Positions 22,253 to 29,816 of a DNA stretch of 29,816 bases are shown one piece after another (the stretch's first letter is position 1; each line of letters opens with the position of its first letter). The DNA is taken from positions 1 through 29,816 of the forward strand of contig CAMOXW010000142.1 of NCBI GenBank assembly GCA_946629405.1, in the 5' to 3' direction. The notes under the pieces were generated by a model that saw only the letters and a program-made list of their open reading frames with translations, did not search any database and had not been told where the DNA came from. Source of the DNA: an uncultured Ruminococcus sp. (lineage in GTDB: Bacteria; Bacillota_A; Clostridia; Oscillospirales; Ruminococcaceae). The position numbers and the translations under genes were made by a program.

Positions 22253-22768
22253 TTAATTTTCCTGCGGGAGCAGGGGATTCTGCATATCGTGCTTGGGATA
22301 CCAGTCCGCAAGCATTTTTACGGTGTTGACGTTCTTTATGCCGATATGGTATTTGACCATATTGTTTTTCTTCCGGTTATTGAAGTACATTGCAAGGTGA
22401 TTATCTGTGAATTCGTAGCTGAGATCTGAGGTCGGAACGTACTTGCTTTTCAGCGAAAAATTCCTGCATATGCCCTTGGGAGTAAGGATGTTGAAGGCAG
22501 CAGCCGGGAGATACAGGATCTCGCAGACAGCAGTGATGAGGTATATCCACACTGTGTGTCCGGTAATCAGCTCAACGATGAACAGAAGTATAAAGACAGC
22601 CGGTGCTGTTATCCCTGCAATAACAGATTCGCGTGAGCCGATGAGAGCCTTTTCCTTCTCAGTTTTATAGGATATGAGCCATTTTACCAGCGTGAACAGC
22701 GTAACGGCGCACAGCAGGCAAAGTGCTGCTAATAATACCTTGTCAATGATATTACTGAATCTGTTCAT
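22253..22768 (-). CDS. Unknown small membrane protein inside the riboflavin operon
   Basis: I do not recognise the family. From the ATG ending at 22768 (TGAGGTG upstream, 10 nt after the ribBA stop) it has 171 aa. There are three hydrophobic segments: about 9-30 (VLLAALCLLCAVTLFTLVKWL), 50-68 (GITAPAVFILLFIVELITG) and 70-90 (TVWIYLITAVCEILYLPAA). A soluble C-terminal part of about 80 residues follows, with alternating beta-type sequence (SYEFTDNHLAMYFNNRKK, KYHIGIKNVNTVKML) that looks like a small PH-like or lipid-facing domain. It has no resemblance to the flavin transporters RibU, RibM, RibN or PnuX that I can see. Its place between ribBA and ribH under an FMN riboswitch suggests a flavin-related role, but this is only context. 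A longer frame into ribBA is unlikely. Confidence 0.8.
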   Translation of the reverse strand: MNRFSNIIDKVLLAALCLLCAVTLFTLVKWLISYKTEKEKALIGSRESVIAGITAPAVFILLFIVELITGHTVWIYLITAVCEILYLPAAAFNILTPKGICRNFSLKSKYVPTSDLSYEFTDNHLAMYFNNRKKNNMVKYHIGIKNVNTVKMLADWYPKHDMQNPLLPQEN

Positions 22769-22778
22769 ATGATTCACC

Positions 22779-23987
22779 TCAGTAATCAAGGATATGTCCC
22801 ATCTTGTCACGTTTTGTTTTAAGGTAGAACAGGTCATAGTCGGTCGCGTCCATCTGTATCGGCACGCGCTCCTTTATTTCCAGACCGAAGCCGCTCAGAC
22901 CGTAGACCTTGTCAGGATTATTAGTGAGGAGCCGCAAAGTCTTGCAGCCGAGGTCGCGGAGTATCTGTGCACCGATGTAGTATTCCCTCATATCTCCGGG
23001 GAAACCCAGTGCGAGGTTTGCCTCGAGGGTATCCATGCCCTGATCCTGCAATTCATAGGCGCGTAGCTTGTTTATGAGTCCGATACCGCGTCCCTCCTGT
23101 CGCATATAAAGGAGGATGCCGCGTCCTTCTTTCTCGATAGCGGTCATAGCTGCCGCGAACTGCTGTCCGCAGTCGCATTTGAGCGAGCCGAACGCGTCAC
23201 CTGTCAGGCACTCTGAGTGTACGCGGCAGAGGATGTCCTCGCCGTCTGAGATATCGCCCTTGACGAGAGCAACATGGTGCTCGCCGTTGAGCTTGTTGAC
23301 GTAGCCGAGAGCGCGGAATTCGCCGTATTTTGTGGGAAGCTTGGTGTTGGCAACGCACTCTACAAGCTGGTCGTTGCATTTGCGGTACTCTTTGAGCGCC
23401 TGAATGGTAATGAATTTCATTCCCCATTCCTTAGCCTTTACCTGGAGCTCGGCAGACCTCATCATAGTGCCGTCGTCGCGCATTATCTCGCAGCAAAGTC
23501 CGCATTCTTTAAGTCCGGCGATACGCATAAGATCAACAGTTGCCTCAGTGTGACCCTCACGTTCGAGGACACCGTTTTTCCTGGCGGTCAGCGGGAACAT
23601 ATGCCCCGGACGGCGGAAGTCCTCAGGCTTTGCGTCATCTGAAACGCATTTCCTCGCAGTATAGCCTCTTTCGGCAGCGGAAATACCGGTCGTGGTGTCA
23701 ACGTGGTCGATGGACACAGTGAAAGCGGTGGAGTGGTTGTCGGTGTTATAGTCAACCATCTGCGGAAGGTGGAGCTTATGGCAGAGTTCAATGCTCATAG
23801 GCATACAGATAAGTCCTTTTGCGTGAGCTGCCATAAAGTTGACGTTTTCTGTCGTTGCGAATTCAGCGGCGCATATCATATCGCCCTCATTTTCGCGGTT
23901 CTCGTCGTCTGTAACGAGGATTATCTCACCATTTCTGAGAGCCTCGCAGGCCTCCTCGATAGTGTTGTATCTGAAATTCTCAGACAT
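22779..23987 (-). CDS. ribBA: Bifunctional 3,4-dihydroxy-2-butanone 4-phosphate synthase / GTP cyclohydrolase II
   Basis: A 402-aa fusion making both precursors of riboflavin. Residues 1-200 (RibB) convert ribulose 5-phosphate to dihydroxybutanone phosphate, shown by [30 protein letters not shown] and [10 protein letters not shown]. Residues 205-402 (RibA) open the ring of GTP, shown by the zinc cluster [30 protein letters not shown] and NNPDK. GGAGG lies before the ATG. It follows ribE by 35 nt, with the usual Gram-positive gene order except for the inserted membrane gene after it. Confidence 0.98.
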   Translation of the reverse strand: MSENFRYNTIEEACEALRNGEIILVTDDENRENEGDMICAAEFATTENVNFMAAHAKGLICMPMSIELCHKLHLPQMVDYNTDNHSTAFTVSIDHVDTTTGISAAERGYTARKCVSDDAKPEDFRRPGHMFPLTARKNGVLEREGHTEATVDLMRIAGLKECGLCCEIMRDDGTMMRSAELQVKAKEWGMKFITIQALKEYRKCNDQLVECVANTKLPTKYGEFRALGYVNKLNGEHHVALVKGDISDGEDILCRVHSECLTGDAFGSLKCDCGQQFAAAMTAIEKEGRGILLYMRQEGRGIGLINKLRAYELQDQGMDTLEANLALGFPGDMREYYIGAQILRDLGCKTLRLLTNNPDKVYGLSGFGLEIKERVPIQMDATDYDLFYLKTKRDKMGHILDY

Positions 23988-24022
23988 TGTTTTACCTCCG
24001 TTTATATATTGATCTGATTAGC

Positions 24023-24667
24023 TCAGAATCCGTTCCTTGCAAGGAAATCCATAGTAATCCCGGAGGACTTCCCGTCCTCGGCAGGCTTCATAAGCTTCTC
24101 GACATACTTGCCGATGATGTCATTTTCAAGATTAACGATGTCACCGGGCTTTTTGTGGGAGAGCACAGTCTGTGCAGCGGTGTGCGGGATTATCGAAACA
24201 CTGAACGATGAATCAGTCACCTTAGCGACTGTCAGACTGATACCGTCAATGGCGATCGAGCCTTTTTCAACTATATACCGCATGATCGCGGGCGGCGCGG
24301 AAATGGTGTACCAGTGAGCGATACCGTCATTTTTTATCTCAGCGATAGTTCCGGTACCGTCGATGTGACCGGAGACTATATGCCCTCCGAAGCGTCCTCC
24401 GGCAGCCATTGCGCGTTCGAGATCGACCGGACTGCCATTTTTTAGGCTTCCGAGTGATGAACGGCTCAGTGTTTCGTTCATCACATCAGCGCGGAAGGTC
24501 GTGCGTGTGAACTGCGTCACAGTCAGGCATACACCGTTCACTGCGATGCTGTCGCCGGTGTGAACGTCCTCCAGCACTTTTTTTGCCTCTATTTCAATGT
24601 ATGATGAGGAGCCGCCGCTGATGATATTTTTAACAATGCCGACCTCCTCAACTATTCCCGTGAACAT
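24023..24667 (-). CDS. ribE: Riboflavin synthase, alpha subunit
   Basis: Dismutates two lumazines to riboflavin and a pyrimidine that is recycled. The 214-aa protein shows the two lumazine-binding repeats: the first begins MFTGIVEEVG and includes DSIAVNGVCLTV, the second includes GGRFGGHIVSGHIDGTG and GSIAIDGISLTV. Its start overlaps the end of ribD by 20 nt, and AGGGTG serves as ribosome site inside ribD. Named ribE here; the same gene is ribC in E. coli nomenclature. Confidence 0.97.
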   Translation of the reverse strand: MFTGIVEEVGIVKNIISGGSSSYIEIEAKKVLEDVHTGDSIAVNGVCLTVTQFTRTTFRADVMNETLSRSSLGSLKNGSPVDLERAMAAGGRFGGHIVSGHIDGTGTIAEIKNDGIAHWYTISAPPAIMRYIVEKGSIAIDGISLTVAKVTDSSFSVSIIPHTAAQTVLSHKKPGDIVNLENDIIGKYVEKLMKPAEDGKSSGITMDFLARNGF

Positions 24668-25763
24668 ACTTCACCCTGCTTTCTATCATGATATCGTCGC
24701 CAATTCGCACTATATTGCTGTCGCTAAGCAAGAATGCCTCTGAGGGGGATCTTACTCCGCATCCGCCTACCGGAGTTTTAGCAGCTTCGCCGCCGAAAAT
24801 CTTCGGGGCAATGTAAGCCTGCACCTTTGTGACTATTCCGGAATTAAGTGCTGACCAGTTGAGCTGAGAGCCTCCTTCAAGCAATATACTGTCGATCTTC
24901 ATATCTTCTCCGAGAATTTTCATAAGCTCGCGCAGATCGACTTTTCCGTTGCAGGAAGAAGTCCTTACAATGCGGCAGCCTGCGTTTTCAAGAGCCGAAG
25001 CCTTGCGCTCATCCGGACTGACTGTTGCTATGACCGTTGGAGTTGCATGGGAAGTTTTAACTATATTGCTATCCAGCGGTATCCGCAGGGAGCTGTCGCA
25101 GATTATCCTTACCGGGTCACGTCCGCCTTCAAGCCGGCAGGTCAGCAGCGGGTCGTCCGCAAGAACAGTGCCTATCCCGGCCATGATCGCGGAGTGCCGC
25201 AGACGCTCATGCTGAACGTGCTTGCGTGCAGACTCGCCGGTTATCCATTTTGATTCGCCGGTATAGCAGGCTGTTTTTCCGTCCATAGTCATGGCGTATT
25301 TCATCGTTACGAACGGGCGTTTTGTTGTTATATAGTGGAAAAAAATCTCGTTGATCGCATCACATTCGTCCCTGAGAACGTTCTCGTTGACTTCAATGCC
25401 GTGATCGCGGAGTATCTGCACGCCCTTTCCGGCGACGAGCGGGTTAGGGTCAGCCGAGCCGATGAACACGCGCTTTATGCCATGTGCGATGACTGCCTCG
25501 GTGCAGGGAGGCTGCTTTCCGTGGTGGCAGCAGGGCTCGAGGGTGACGTACATATCGGCGCCGGTGCAGTCGATACCGCGTTCGTCGCAATAGGCGAAAG
25601 CCTCGCGCTCGGCGTGGAGACCGCCGTATTTTTTATGCCAGCCCTGAGCAATGATCTCACCGCCGCGGACTATAACTGCTCCGACCATAGGATTAGGCGA
25701 AGTATAGCCAACAGACCGCTGTGCAAGCTCAAGGGCAGCTCTCATGAAAGCTTCGTGGGACAT
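24648..25763 (-). CDS. ribD: Bifunctional riboflavin deaminase/reductase
   Basis: A 371-aa enzyme of steps two and three. The N-terminal deaminase carries the zinc site H50-A-E52 in GLHAERE and C78/C87 in LEPCCHHGKQPPC. The C-terminal reductase (about 150-371) shows KYAMTMDGKTA, SKWITGESAR and ILLEGGSQLNWSAL. I start at the ATG ending at 25763, 7 nt after CTGGAGG. The frame is open further upstream to 25904, but that part overlaps the riboswitch terminator hairpins and has no protein resemblance. First gene of the operon. Confidence 0.97.
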   Translation of the reverse strand: MSHEAFMRAALELAQRSVGYTSPNPMVGAVIVRGGEIIAQGWHKKYGGLHAEREAFAYCDERGIDCTGADMYVTLEPCCHHGKQPPCTEAVIAHGIKRVFIGSADPNPLVAGKGVQILRDHGIEVNENVLRDECDAINEIFFHYITTKRPFVTMKYAMTMDGKTACYTGESKWITGESARKHVQHERLRHSAIMAGIGTVLADDPLLTCRLEGGRDPVRIICDSSLRIPLDSNIVKTSHATPTVIATVSPDERKASALENAGCRIVRTSSCNGKVDLRELMKILGEDMKIDSILLEGGSQLNWSALNSGIVTKVQAYIAPKIFGGEAAKTPVGGCGVRSPSEAFLLSDSNIVRIGDDIMIESRVKYVHGNS

Positions 25764-25809
25764 AATGACCTCCAGACGTACAGCGTCAGAAGGCTCCGGC
25801 GCTGAAAAC

Positions 25810-25864
25810 AATAAAAGCCCCTTATCAGGGGCGAAAAAAGCGATATTTGGCGAAAGCCGATATC
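25810..25864 (-). terminator. Tandem attenuator hairpins of the rib operon
   Basis: Read on the minus strand, GATATCGGC pairs with GCCAAATATC (with a small internal loop) and is followed by CTTTTTT. Directly after, GCCCCT (25827-25832 complement) pairs with AGGGGC around GATA and is followed by TTTTATTGTTTT. Both lie between the FMN riboswitch and ribD, so they are the likely expression platform: termination when FMN is bound. Confidence 0.8.
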
Positions 25865-25972
25865 TTCTCACATCCGGACTATACCGTCGGCTCCGGGATC
25901 TCACCGGATCAACCGCAAAGCGGCTCGCAGGCTTTACTGCCGGTAGGGATTTTCACCCTGCCCTGAAGACAA
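25861..25972 (-). promoter_or_regulatory. FMN riboswitch (RFN element)
   Basis: The minus strand contains the conserved RFN segments in order: TCTTCAGGGCAGGGTGAAAA, TCCCTACCGGCAGTAAAGCC, GCGAGCCGC, GATCCGGTGAGAT, GAGCCGACGGTATAGTCCGG and ATGTGAGAAG. The closing stem CTTC...GAAG is present. It begins close to the predicted transcription start and is followed by terminator hairpins, so FMN should switch off the whole downstream operon. Confidence 0.97.
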
Positions 25973-25976
25973 TACC

Positions 25977-26005
25977 ATTATAACACGCCGTCATGCTTTT
26001 GTCAA
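25977..26005 (-). promoter_or_regulatory. Perfect-consensus SigA promoter of the rib operon
   Basis: On the minus strand TTGACA (26000-26005), 17 nt, TATAAT (25977-25982). The start near 25970 coincides with the first bases of the FMN riboswitch. Confidence 0.93.
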
Positions 26006-26094
26006 TAGTTTTTTGCGGAAGTCCATAGTTCTTATCTGCCGGTCCGGCGCGTTCGGGCACACATTAGAGAGTGGTCTGCAACATGAAGACGGTA

Positions 26095-26123
26095 TTGACA
26101 CGGCGTGTGAAACGTGGTAAAAT
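26095..26123 (+). promoter_or_regulatory. SigA promoter of the lipoprotein-radA-araC-type genes
   Basis: TTGACA (26095-26100), 17 nt, TAAAAT (26118-26123). It is divergent from the rib promoter about 90 nt away, and the next gene starts some 43 nt beyond the expected start. Confidence 0.85.
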
Positions 26124-26172
26124 GAAAAAAGAAAAATAGATATTATGGGTAACTATGTCTGGAGGAATTGAA

Positions 26173-27225
26173 TTGAAGCTTTCATTATTGACCGTATCTG
26201 CCGCTGCGGCAGTCCTGCTGACCGCTTGTGCAAGCGGAACCAAGACCGTTTCAGAAGCTGAGCCGGTTTCAGAGCCTGTTTCGCCGGAAAGTATTGTTTT
26301 CAGCTGGCAGCAGGTATATCAGGATAAGCTCGCTGCTTTCAGGAGCTCGTCCGGTTTTGCCGGAGGGAACTCAGGTTCGATGTTTGATCTGTGTGACCTC
26401 AACGGCGATGGCACTCCCGAGCTCATCATCTCACCGTCCGAGGCGAACGAGTCTTCCTGTGAGATATATTCTGCGTCGGGCAACGTCCCTGTGAGCATAG
26501 GCACTGTGGGAAATAAGGGCACTTTCGGCTTTATTCCGGCGATAAACGCTATTGACTTTCATTACATTGCAAAGGATTTCGAGCTGAGAGAATTTTTTAA
26601 GATCGAGGAAAACAGTCTCGTCAGTCTCAAAAAATTCTACAATAACAAGAGCGCTGTAAAGTCCGGAGGCCGAATGGTCTATGAGGTCGATAATCAGGCC
26701 GCGCGCATAGCTGACTATGAGGATCAGCTCGCGGAGCTGACCTCGACCGCTGAGTTCCATGTCGGCAGAAAATTCAGCTTTTCCGAGGCAGCCTCGGACT
26801 ATGCTCTCCATTGCTCCGAAAGCTGGGGAGCAGTCCTTAACGATACTCAGAAGGAGCTTTTCTCCTCTGTTCTTGACGATCTGCTGAAGGAGAACAACTA
26901 CGATGCGGCTTTCGAGCTTTGCGATATCGACCGCGATAACGTCCCGGAGCTCATCGTTTCTGACGGAAGCTACACCAGCGCGATCTGCAGCGTCTACCGC
27001 ATTGACGGCATATCTATATCCAAAACAGCCGAGATCTCTACCCAGAACGGTATACTTGCGTTTGACCCGGTCAATAATGTCTGCTACGATCCCGGCGCCC
27101 GCGACCCGAAGGGCTATAAGGCTGACGGCTCGTCTGCGGACGGCTTCACACCCTCGGACAGCCTTGTTATGTGCGGAAGAAAATTCATGCTCCGCGAGGA
27201 CTACTCTTCATATGCCTTCCGCTGA
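26173..27225 (+). CDS. Lipoprotein with two EF-hand-like calcium-loop repeats
   Basis: A 350-aa secreted lipoprotein of unknown role. I chose TTG at 26173: GGAGG at 26161-26165 is 7 nt upstream and the product then starts as a clean signal peptide, MKLSLLTVSAAAAVLLTAC, with lipobox LTAC. The ATG at 26155 would add six residues and lies before the ribosome site. The mature protein has two similar halves. Each has a helix, a calcium-type loop (DLNGDGTPELI at about 76-86; DIDRDNVPELI at about 251-261) and a beta-rich part ending in FIPAINAIDF or AFDPVNNVCYD. The second loop lacks the usual Gly, so its calcium binding may be weak. Such proteins are common and uncharacterised in Ruminococcus-type genomes. 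radA follows after 12 nt. Confidence 0.83.
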   Translation: MKLSLLTVSAAAAVLLTACASGTKTVSEAEPVSEPVSPESIVFSWQQVYQDKLAAFRSSSGFAGGNSGSMFDLCDLNGDGTPELIISPSEANESSCEIYSASGNVPVSIGTVGNKGTFGFIPAINAIDFHYIAKDFELREFFKIEENSLVSLKKFYNNKSAVKSGGRMVYEVDNQAARIADYEDQLAELTSTAEFHVGRKFSFSEAASDYALHCSESWGAVLNDTQKELFSSVLDDLLKENNYDAAFELCDIDRDNVPELIVSDGSYTSAICSVYRIDGISISKTAEISTQNGILAFDPVNNVCYDPGARDPKGYKADGSSADGFTPSDSLVMCGRKFMLREDYSSYAFR

Positions 27226-27237
27226 TGAGGACGAAAT

Positions 27238-28608
27238 ATGGCTAAATCGAGATTTGTTTACACCTGCAATCAGTGCGGATACGAGAGCTCAAAATGGAAC
27301 GGCAGATGTCCCTCCTGCGGCGCGTGGAACAGCTTCGAGGAGGAGCTTGCGGACAATTCACCGGCTGCCGGAAAGGGCAATTCAAAGGGTGCTCCCGACC
27401 TTTCGGACAGCATCCTTGAGCTCGGAGATATAGGCGCTGACAGTGACGTGCGCTATGATACAGGCGTCGGGGAGCTGAACAGAGTTCTCGGCGGCGGTCT
27501 TGTCAAGGGCTCGCTCGTTCTTCTCGGCGGTGAACCGGGTATCGGAAAGAGCACGCTCCTTCTCCAGATATGCCAGTTTCTCGGCGAGGAACACTCTGTT
27601 CTCTACGTTTCGGGCGAGGAGTCTGCCCGGCAGATAAAGCTCCGTGCCCAGAGGCTCGGCGTAGATACGGAGAACCTGTATATCCTCACAGCTACGGACG
27701 CGGAGGCTGTTGCGGAAACTATCGCATCAAGCTCTCCCGACATTGCCATTGTAGATTCGATACAGACCATGAGCATCAGCAGGATAGCCTCAAGTCCCGG
27801 CAGCCTCACGCAGGTAAGGGAGTGTACCAACCTGTTCATGCACACCGCCAAAAAGCTCGAAATACCGGTAATTATCGTCGGCCACGTCAATAAGGACGGA
27901 GCTATCGCAGGACCTAAGGTCATGGAGCATATCGTGGATGCGGTGCTGTATTTCGAGGGCGAACGTCATCAGAGCTACCGTCTTCTGAGAGCGGTCAAGA
28001 ACCGTTTTGGCTCGACCAATGAGATAGGCGTGTTCGAGATGCTCGACAAGGGTCTGCGAGAGGTCGCAAATCCCTCCCAGATGCTCCTTTCGGGACGTCC
28101 ACACAATGTCTCGGGAACGTGCGTTGCCTGTGTTATGGAGGGAAGCCGCCCGATACTTGCGGAGGTGCAGGCTCTTGCCGCAAAAACGGGATATGCTGCG
28201 CCAAGAAGAATGGCTACCGGATTTGATTTCAACAGGCTGAATATAATCATTGCCGTGCTTGAAAAGCGTCTCGGAGTATACATGGGCTCGCTCGACGTTT
28301 ATCTGAATATCGTCGGCGGATTCAGGCTTGATGAGCCAGCCGGCGATCTTCCTGTCGCTATGGCGCTCTACTCCGGCATCATGGACAGGCAGATAGATGA
28401 GGAGCTCATCGCCTTTGGAGAGATAGGTCTCGGCGGAGAGATACGCTCGGTATCCCACGCAGCCCAGCGCATCCGCGAGGCTGAACGAATGGGCTTCAGA
28501 CGGTGCGTTATACCTAGGCAATCTGCATCCGCGGTCGATCCGAAGGAATATGACATTGAGATAATCCCTGCTTCGACCTTGAAGCAGGCGTTTTCCGTAA
28601 TAAAATAA
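27238..28608 (+). CDS. radA: DNA repair protein RadA (Sms)
   Basis: A RecA-like ATPase that helps branch migration in recombinational repair. The 456-aa protein has the N-terminal four-Cys zinc finger (CNQCG...CPSCG), Walker A GGEPGIGKS (97-105), the RadA-specific KNRFG motif (254-258), and a Lon-protease-like C-terminal domain without protease activity (YLNIVGGFRLDEPAGDLPVAMAL). GAGGACG precedes the ATG. It is close behind the lipoprotein gene and 12 nt before the AraC-type gene, so all three are probably one transcript. Confidence 0.98.
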   Translation: MAKSRFVYTCNQCGYESSKWNGRCPSCGAWNSFEEELADNSPAAGKGNSKGAPDLSDSILELGDIGADSDVRYDTGVGELNRVLGGGLVKGSLVLLGGEPGIGKSTLLLQICQFLGEEHSVLYVSGEESARQIKLRAQRLGVDTENLYILTATDAEAVAETIASSSPDIAIVDSIQTMSISRIASSPGSLTQVRECTNLFMHTAKKLEIPVIIVGHVNKDGAIAGPKVMEHIVDAVLYFEGERHQSYRLLRAVKNRFGSTNEIGVFEMLDKGLREVANPSQMLLSGRPHNVSGTCVACVMEGSRPILAEVQALAAKTGYAAPRRMATGFDFNRLNIIIAVLEKRLGVYMGSLDVYLNIVGGFRLDEPAGDLPVAMALYSGIMDRQIDEELIAFGEIGLGGEIRSVSHAAQRIREAERMGFRRCVIPRQSASAVDPKEYDIEIIPASTLKQAFSVIK

Positions 28609-28620
28609 GGGGGAAAGTCT

Positions 28621-29439
28621 ATGCGAATGGACGACATCGGTTATAACCATAAGCACGACCAGACGTTTCTGATCGACCGTCCGGACGGCGCGGGAGACTG
28701 GCTGCTGCTTGCGGTAAAGACAAAGAGCGTTTTCCGTATAGACGGGAAGGATATCTATGCTCCCGCAGGCTCCTTCATATTATTCACTCCCGAATACCCG
28801 GAGTATTATCACGGCGACAAGGCTGAGTATATCGACGACTGGATGCACTTCGGTCCTGATCCTGACGAGGAGGAGCTCATAAGGAGCCTCGGCATACCGC
28901 TCAACAGGATCACTCCTCTCAGCGATATCAAGCAGATCTCCGCGATACTCAGGAATATGTGCTACGAGCACTATTCAGCACACCGCAACAGAAAGGAATC
29001 CGTTGATCTGTACTTCCGGCTTCTGCTCTATAAGCTAAACGAGTGCATAGACACTGCCGGGACAGCAAGCTCCCTCAGCGAGAGCAAGTATTTCGAGAAG
29101 ATGATGTGGCTGCGGGAAAGTATCTATCGCTGGCCGGCGCGTGAGTGGACTATTGACGATATGGCAGCTGAAATATCACTCAGCCGTTCGCGCCTCCAGC
29201 ACCTTTACAGCGATACCTTCGGCGTGAGCATCTCGAAGGATATCACTGCCAGCCGAATGGACAAAGCCCGCGATTACCTCAGAAATCCCGAGCTATCCAT
29301 AAACGAGATAGCGGTGCTTGTCGGCTACGGGACGCCTTCCTACTTCAACCGGCAGTTCAAGGCAGCCTTTGGCGAAACTCCCTCCCAGTACCGGGAGAGG
29401 ATGCTGAATTCCGGCGGCGATACCTCCGGAGCATACTGA
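28621..29439 (+). CDS. AraC-family transcriptional regulator
   Basis: A 272-aa regulator with an N-terminal cupin-like sensing domain (about 20-95, with GKDIYAPAGSFILFTPEYPE) and two C-terminal HTH motifs (about 170-265). The HTHs are seen in WTIDDMAAEISLSRSRLQHLYSDTFG and LSINEIAVLVGYGTPSYFNRQFKAAFGETPSQYR, the family signature. Such proteins with this type of sensor usually control sugar-use genes. The esterase gene converging from the right is a possible target, but no operator can be assigned. GGGGGAAA precedes the ATG. Confidence 0.94.
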   Translation: MRMDDIGYNHKHDQTFLIDRPDGAGDWLLLAVKTKSVFRIDGKDIYAPAGSFILFTPEYPEYYHGDKAEYIDDWMHFGPDPDEEELIRSLGIPLNRITPLSDIKQISAILRNMCYEHYSAHRNRKESVDLYFRLLLYKLNECIDTAGTASSLSESKYFEKMMWLRESIYRWPAREWTIDDMAAEISLSRSRLQHLYSDTFGVSISKDITASRMDKARDYLRNPELSINEIAVLVGYGTPSYFNRQFKAAFGETPSQYRERMLNSGGDTSGAY

Positions 29440-29446
29440 TACGTTA

Positions 29447-29485
29447 AAAAGAGCGCACCGCTGATGCAGTGCGCTTTTGGTTTTG
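29447..29485 (+). terminator. Intrinsic terminator after the AraC-type gene
   Basis: AGCGCAC (29452-29458) pairs with GTGCGCT (29469-29475), followed by TTTT GG TTTTG. A-run upstream also allows weak use on the minus strand for the converging esterase gene. Confidence 0.8.
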
Positions 29486-29494
29486 TTCAGATCA

Positions 29495-29816
29495 TCATTC
29501 GTCTGTGTGGAATATCATTCTCACGAAGTTGTAGATATGTGCATTGATGGAGTTATCGCCGTGATAGCCGCCGTTGACGTATTCCCAGAGATGGGGGACA
29601 CCGTTCTTTGTGAAGTTGTTGTGATAGGTTTCGGGATTGCTGTAAACGACAGTGTCATTGCTTCCTGCTGTTATCAGAAGGAGGTATGGCTCATTGCCGG
29701 ATTCCCAGCTGAACGAGCCGGTAACGCCGGGGGCCGGGCATATCGCGCCGACATATCCGAACAGGTCAGGGCGCTTCATACCGATGAGAAGTGATTCTCT
29801 GCCGCCCATTGAGAAT
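29495..29816 (-). CDS. Alpha/beta-hydrolase esterase, CE1/esterase-D-like, C-terminal part (cut by window edge)
   Basis: Only the last ~107 residues are in the window; the frame stays open to the edge, so the start lies outside. The first visible residues read FSMGGRES, the nucleophile elbow (G-x-S-M-G-G) of feruloyl- and acetyl-xylan-esterase-like proteins. Candidate acid and base of the triad are the Asp in ITAGSNDTVV and the His in VNGGYHGDNS. These enzymes often remove phenolic or acetyl groups from hemicellulose, which would suit the other glycan genes here. Substrate and export cannot be judged without the N-terminus. Confidence 0.85.
   Translation of the reverse strand, partial: FSMGGRESLLIGMKRPDLFGYVGAICPAPGVTGSFSWESGNEPYLLLITAGSNDTVVYSNPETYHNNFTKNGVPHLWEYVNGGYHGDNSINAHIYNFVRMIFHTDE

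Noticed and set aside
25764..25904. N-terminal extension of ribD
   Set aside because: It would translate the attenuator hairpins; the ATG with GGAGG at 25763 gives the standard RibD N-terminus.
27790..28656. A 288-codon open frame on the minus strand
   Set aside because: Fully antisense to radA, which is certain; no protein features.
1..29816. tRNA, rRNA, CRISPR array, insertion sequence or prophage genes
   Set aside because: Looked for cloverleaf-like sequences, regularly spaced repeats, transposase and phage protein motifs; none were found by reading.

Overview
The window looks like chromosome from a gut- or rumen-type Clostridia bacterium, most likely Ruminococcus or a close Oscillospiraceae relative. 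The reasons are the mix of plant-glycan enzymes (GH74 xyloglucanase, GH42 beta-galactosidase) with Firmicutes-style Shine-Dalgarno sites and sigma-A promoters, a sigma factor / beta-propeller pair, EF-hand-like lipoproteins, and an FMN-riboswitch rib operon. No species call is possible from the sequence alone. I see no phage, transposase, CRISPR array, tRNA or rRNA.

Layout. 1-2355: a double-hairpin leader, then aroC and a DAHP synthase (shikimate pathway), closed by a terminator shared with the converging gene. 2355-5197 (minus): an ECF-type sigma factor followed by a membrane-anchored beta-propeller protein, probably its regulator or sensor. 5198-5485: hairpins and a composite palindromic repeat. 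5486-9640 (minus): an operon of a GH74 lipoprotein xyloglucanase, mannose-6-phosphate isomerase and ROK glucokinase. 9641-10085: divergent consensus promoters; the rightward one makes a ~170-nt structured leader before tmk. 10842-13228 (minus): GH42 beta-galactosidase and a 94-aa protein. 13474-16127 (minus): a membrane-anchored papain-like peptidase with zinc ribbons, and a CwlD-like cell-wall amidase. 16420-19395 (plus): one large MacB-type ABC transporter. 19442-25972 (minus): an FMN-riboswitch operon, ribD-ribE-ribBA-(membrane protein)-ribH-(HAD phosphatase)-(M3-like lipoprotein). 26173-29439 (plus): EF-hand-like lipoprotein, radA, AraC regulator. 29495-29816 (minus): the C-terminal part of a CE1/esterase-D-like hydrolase cut by the window edge.

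How the genes may work together. The carbohydrate genes form a chain from extracellular xyloglucan cleavage to intracellular sugar phosphates. The riboflavin operon supplies all the classical enzymes plus a HAD hydrolase that could fill the often-orphan phosphatase step.

The most unusual signal is a two-hairpin element present twice in the same orientation, before aroC (1-109) and before tmk (9948-10053). The copies share a 12-nt loop and show compensatory base changes in both stems. The tmk copy lies directly downstream of a perfect promoter, so it should be transcribed. It is a candidate undescribed RNA motif or mobile leader element. Seven promoters in the window match TTGACA/TATAAT closely, each with a 17-nt spacer.
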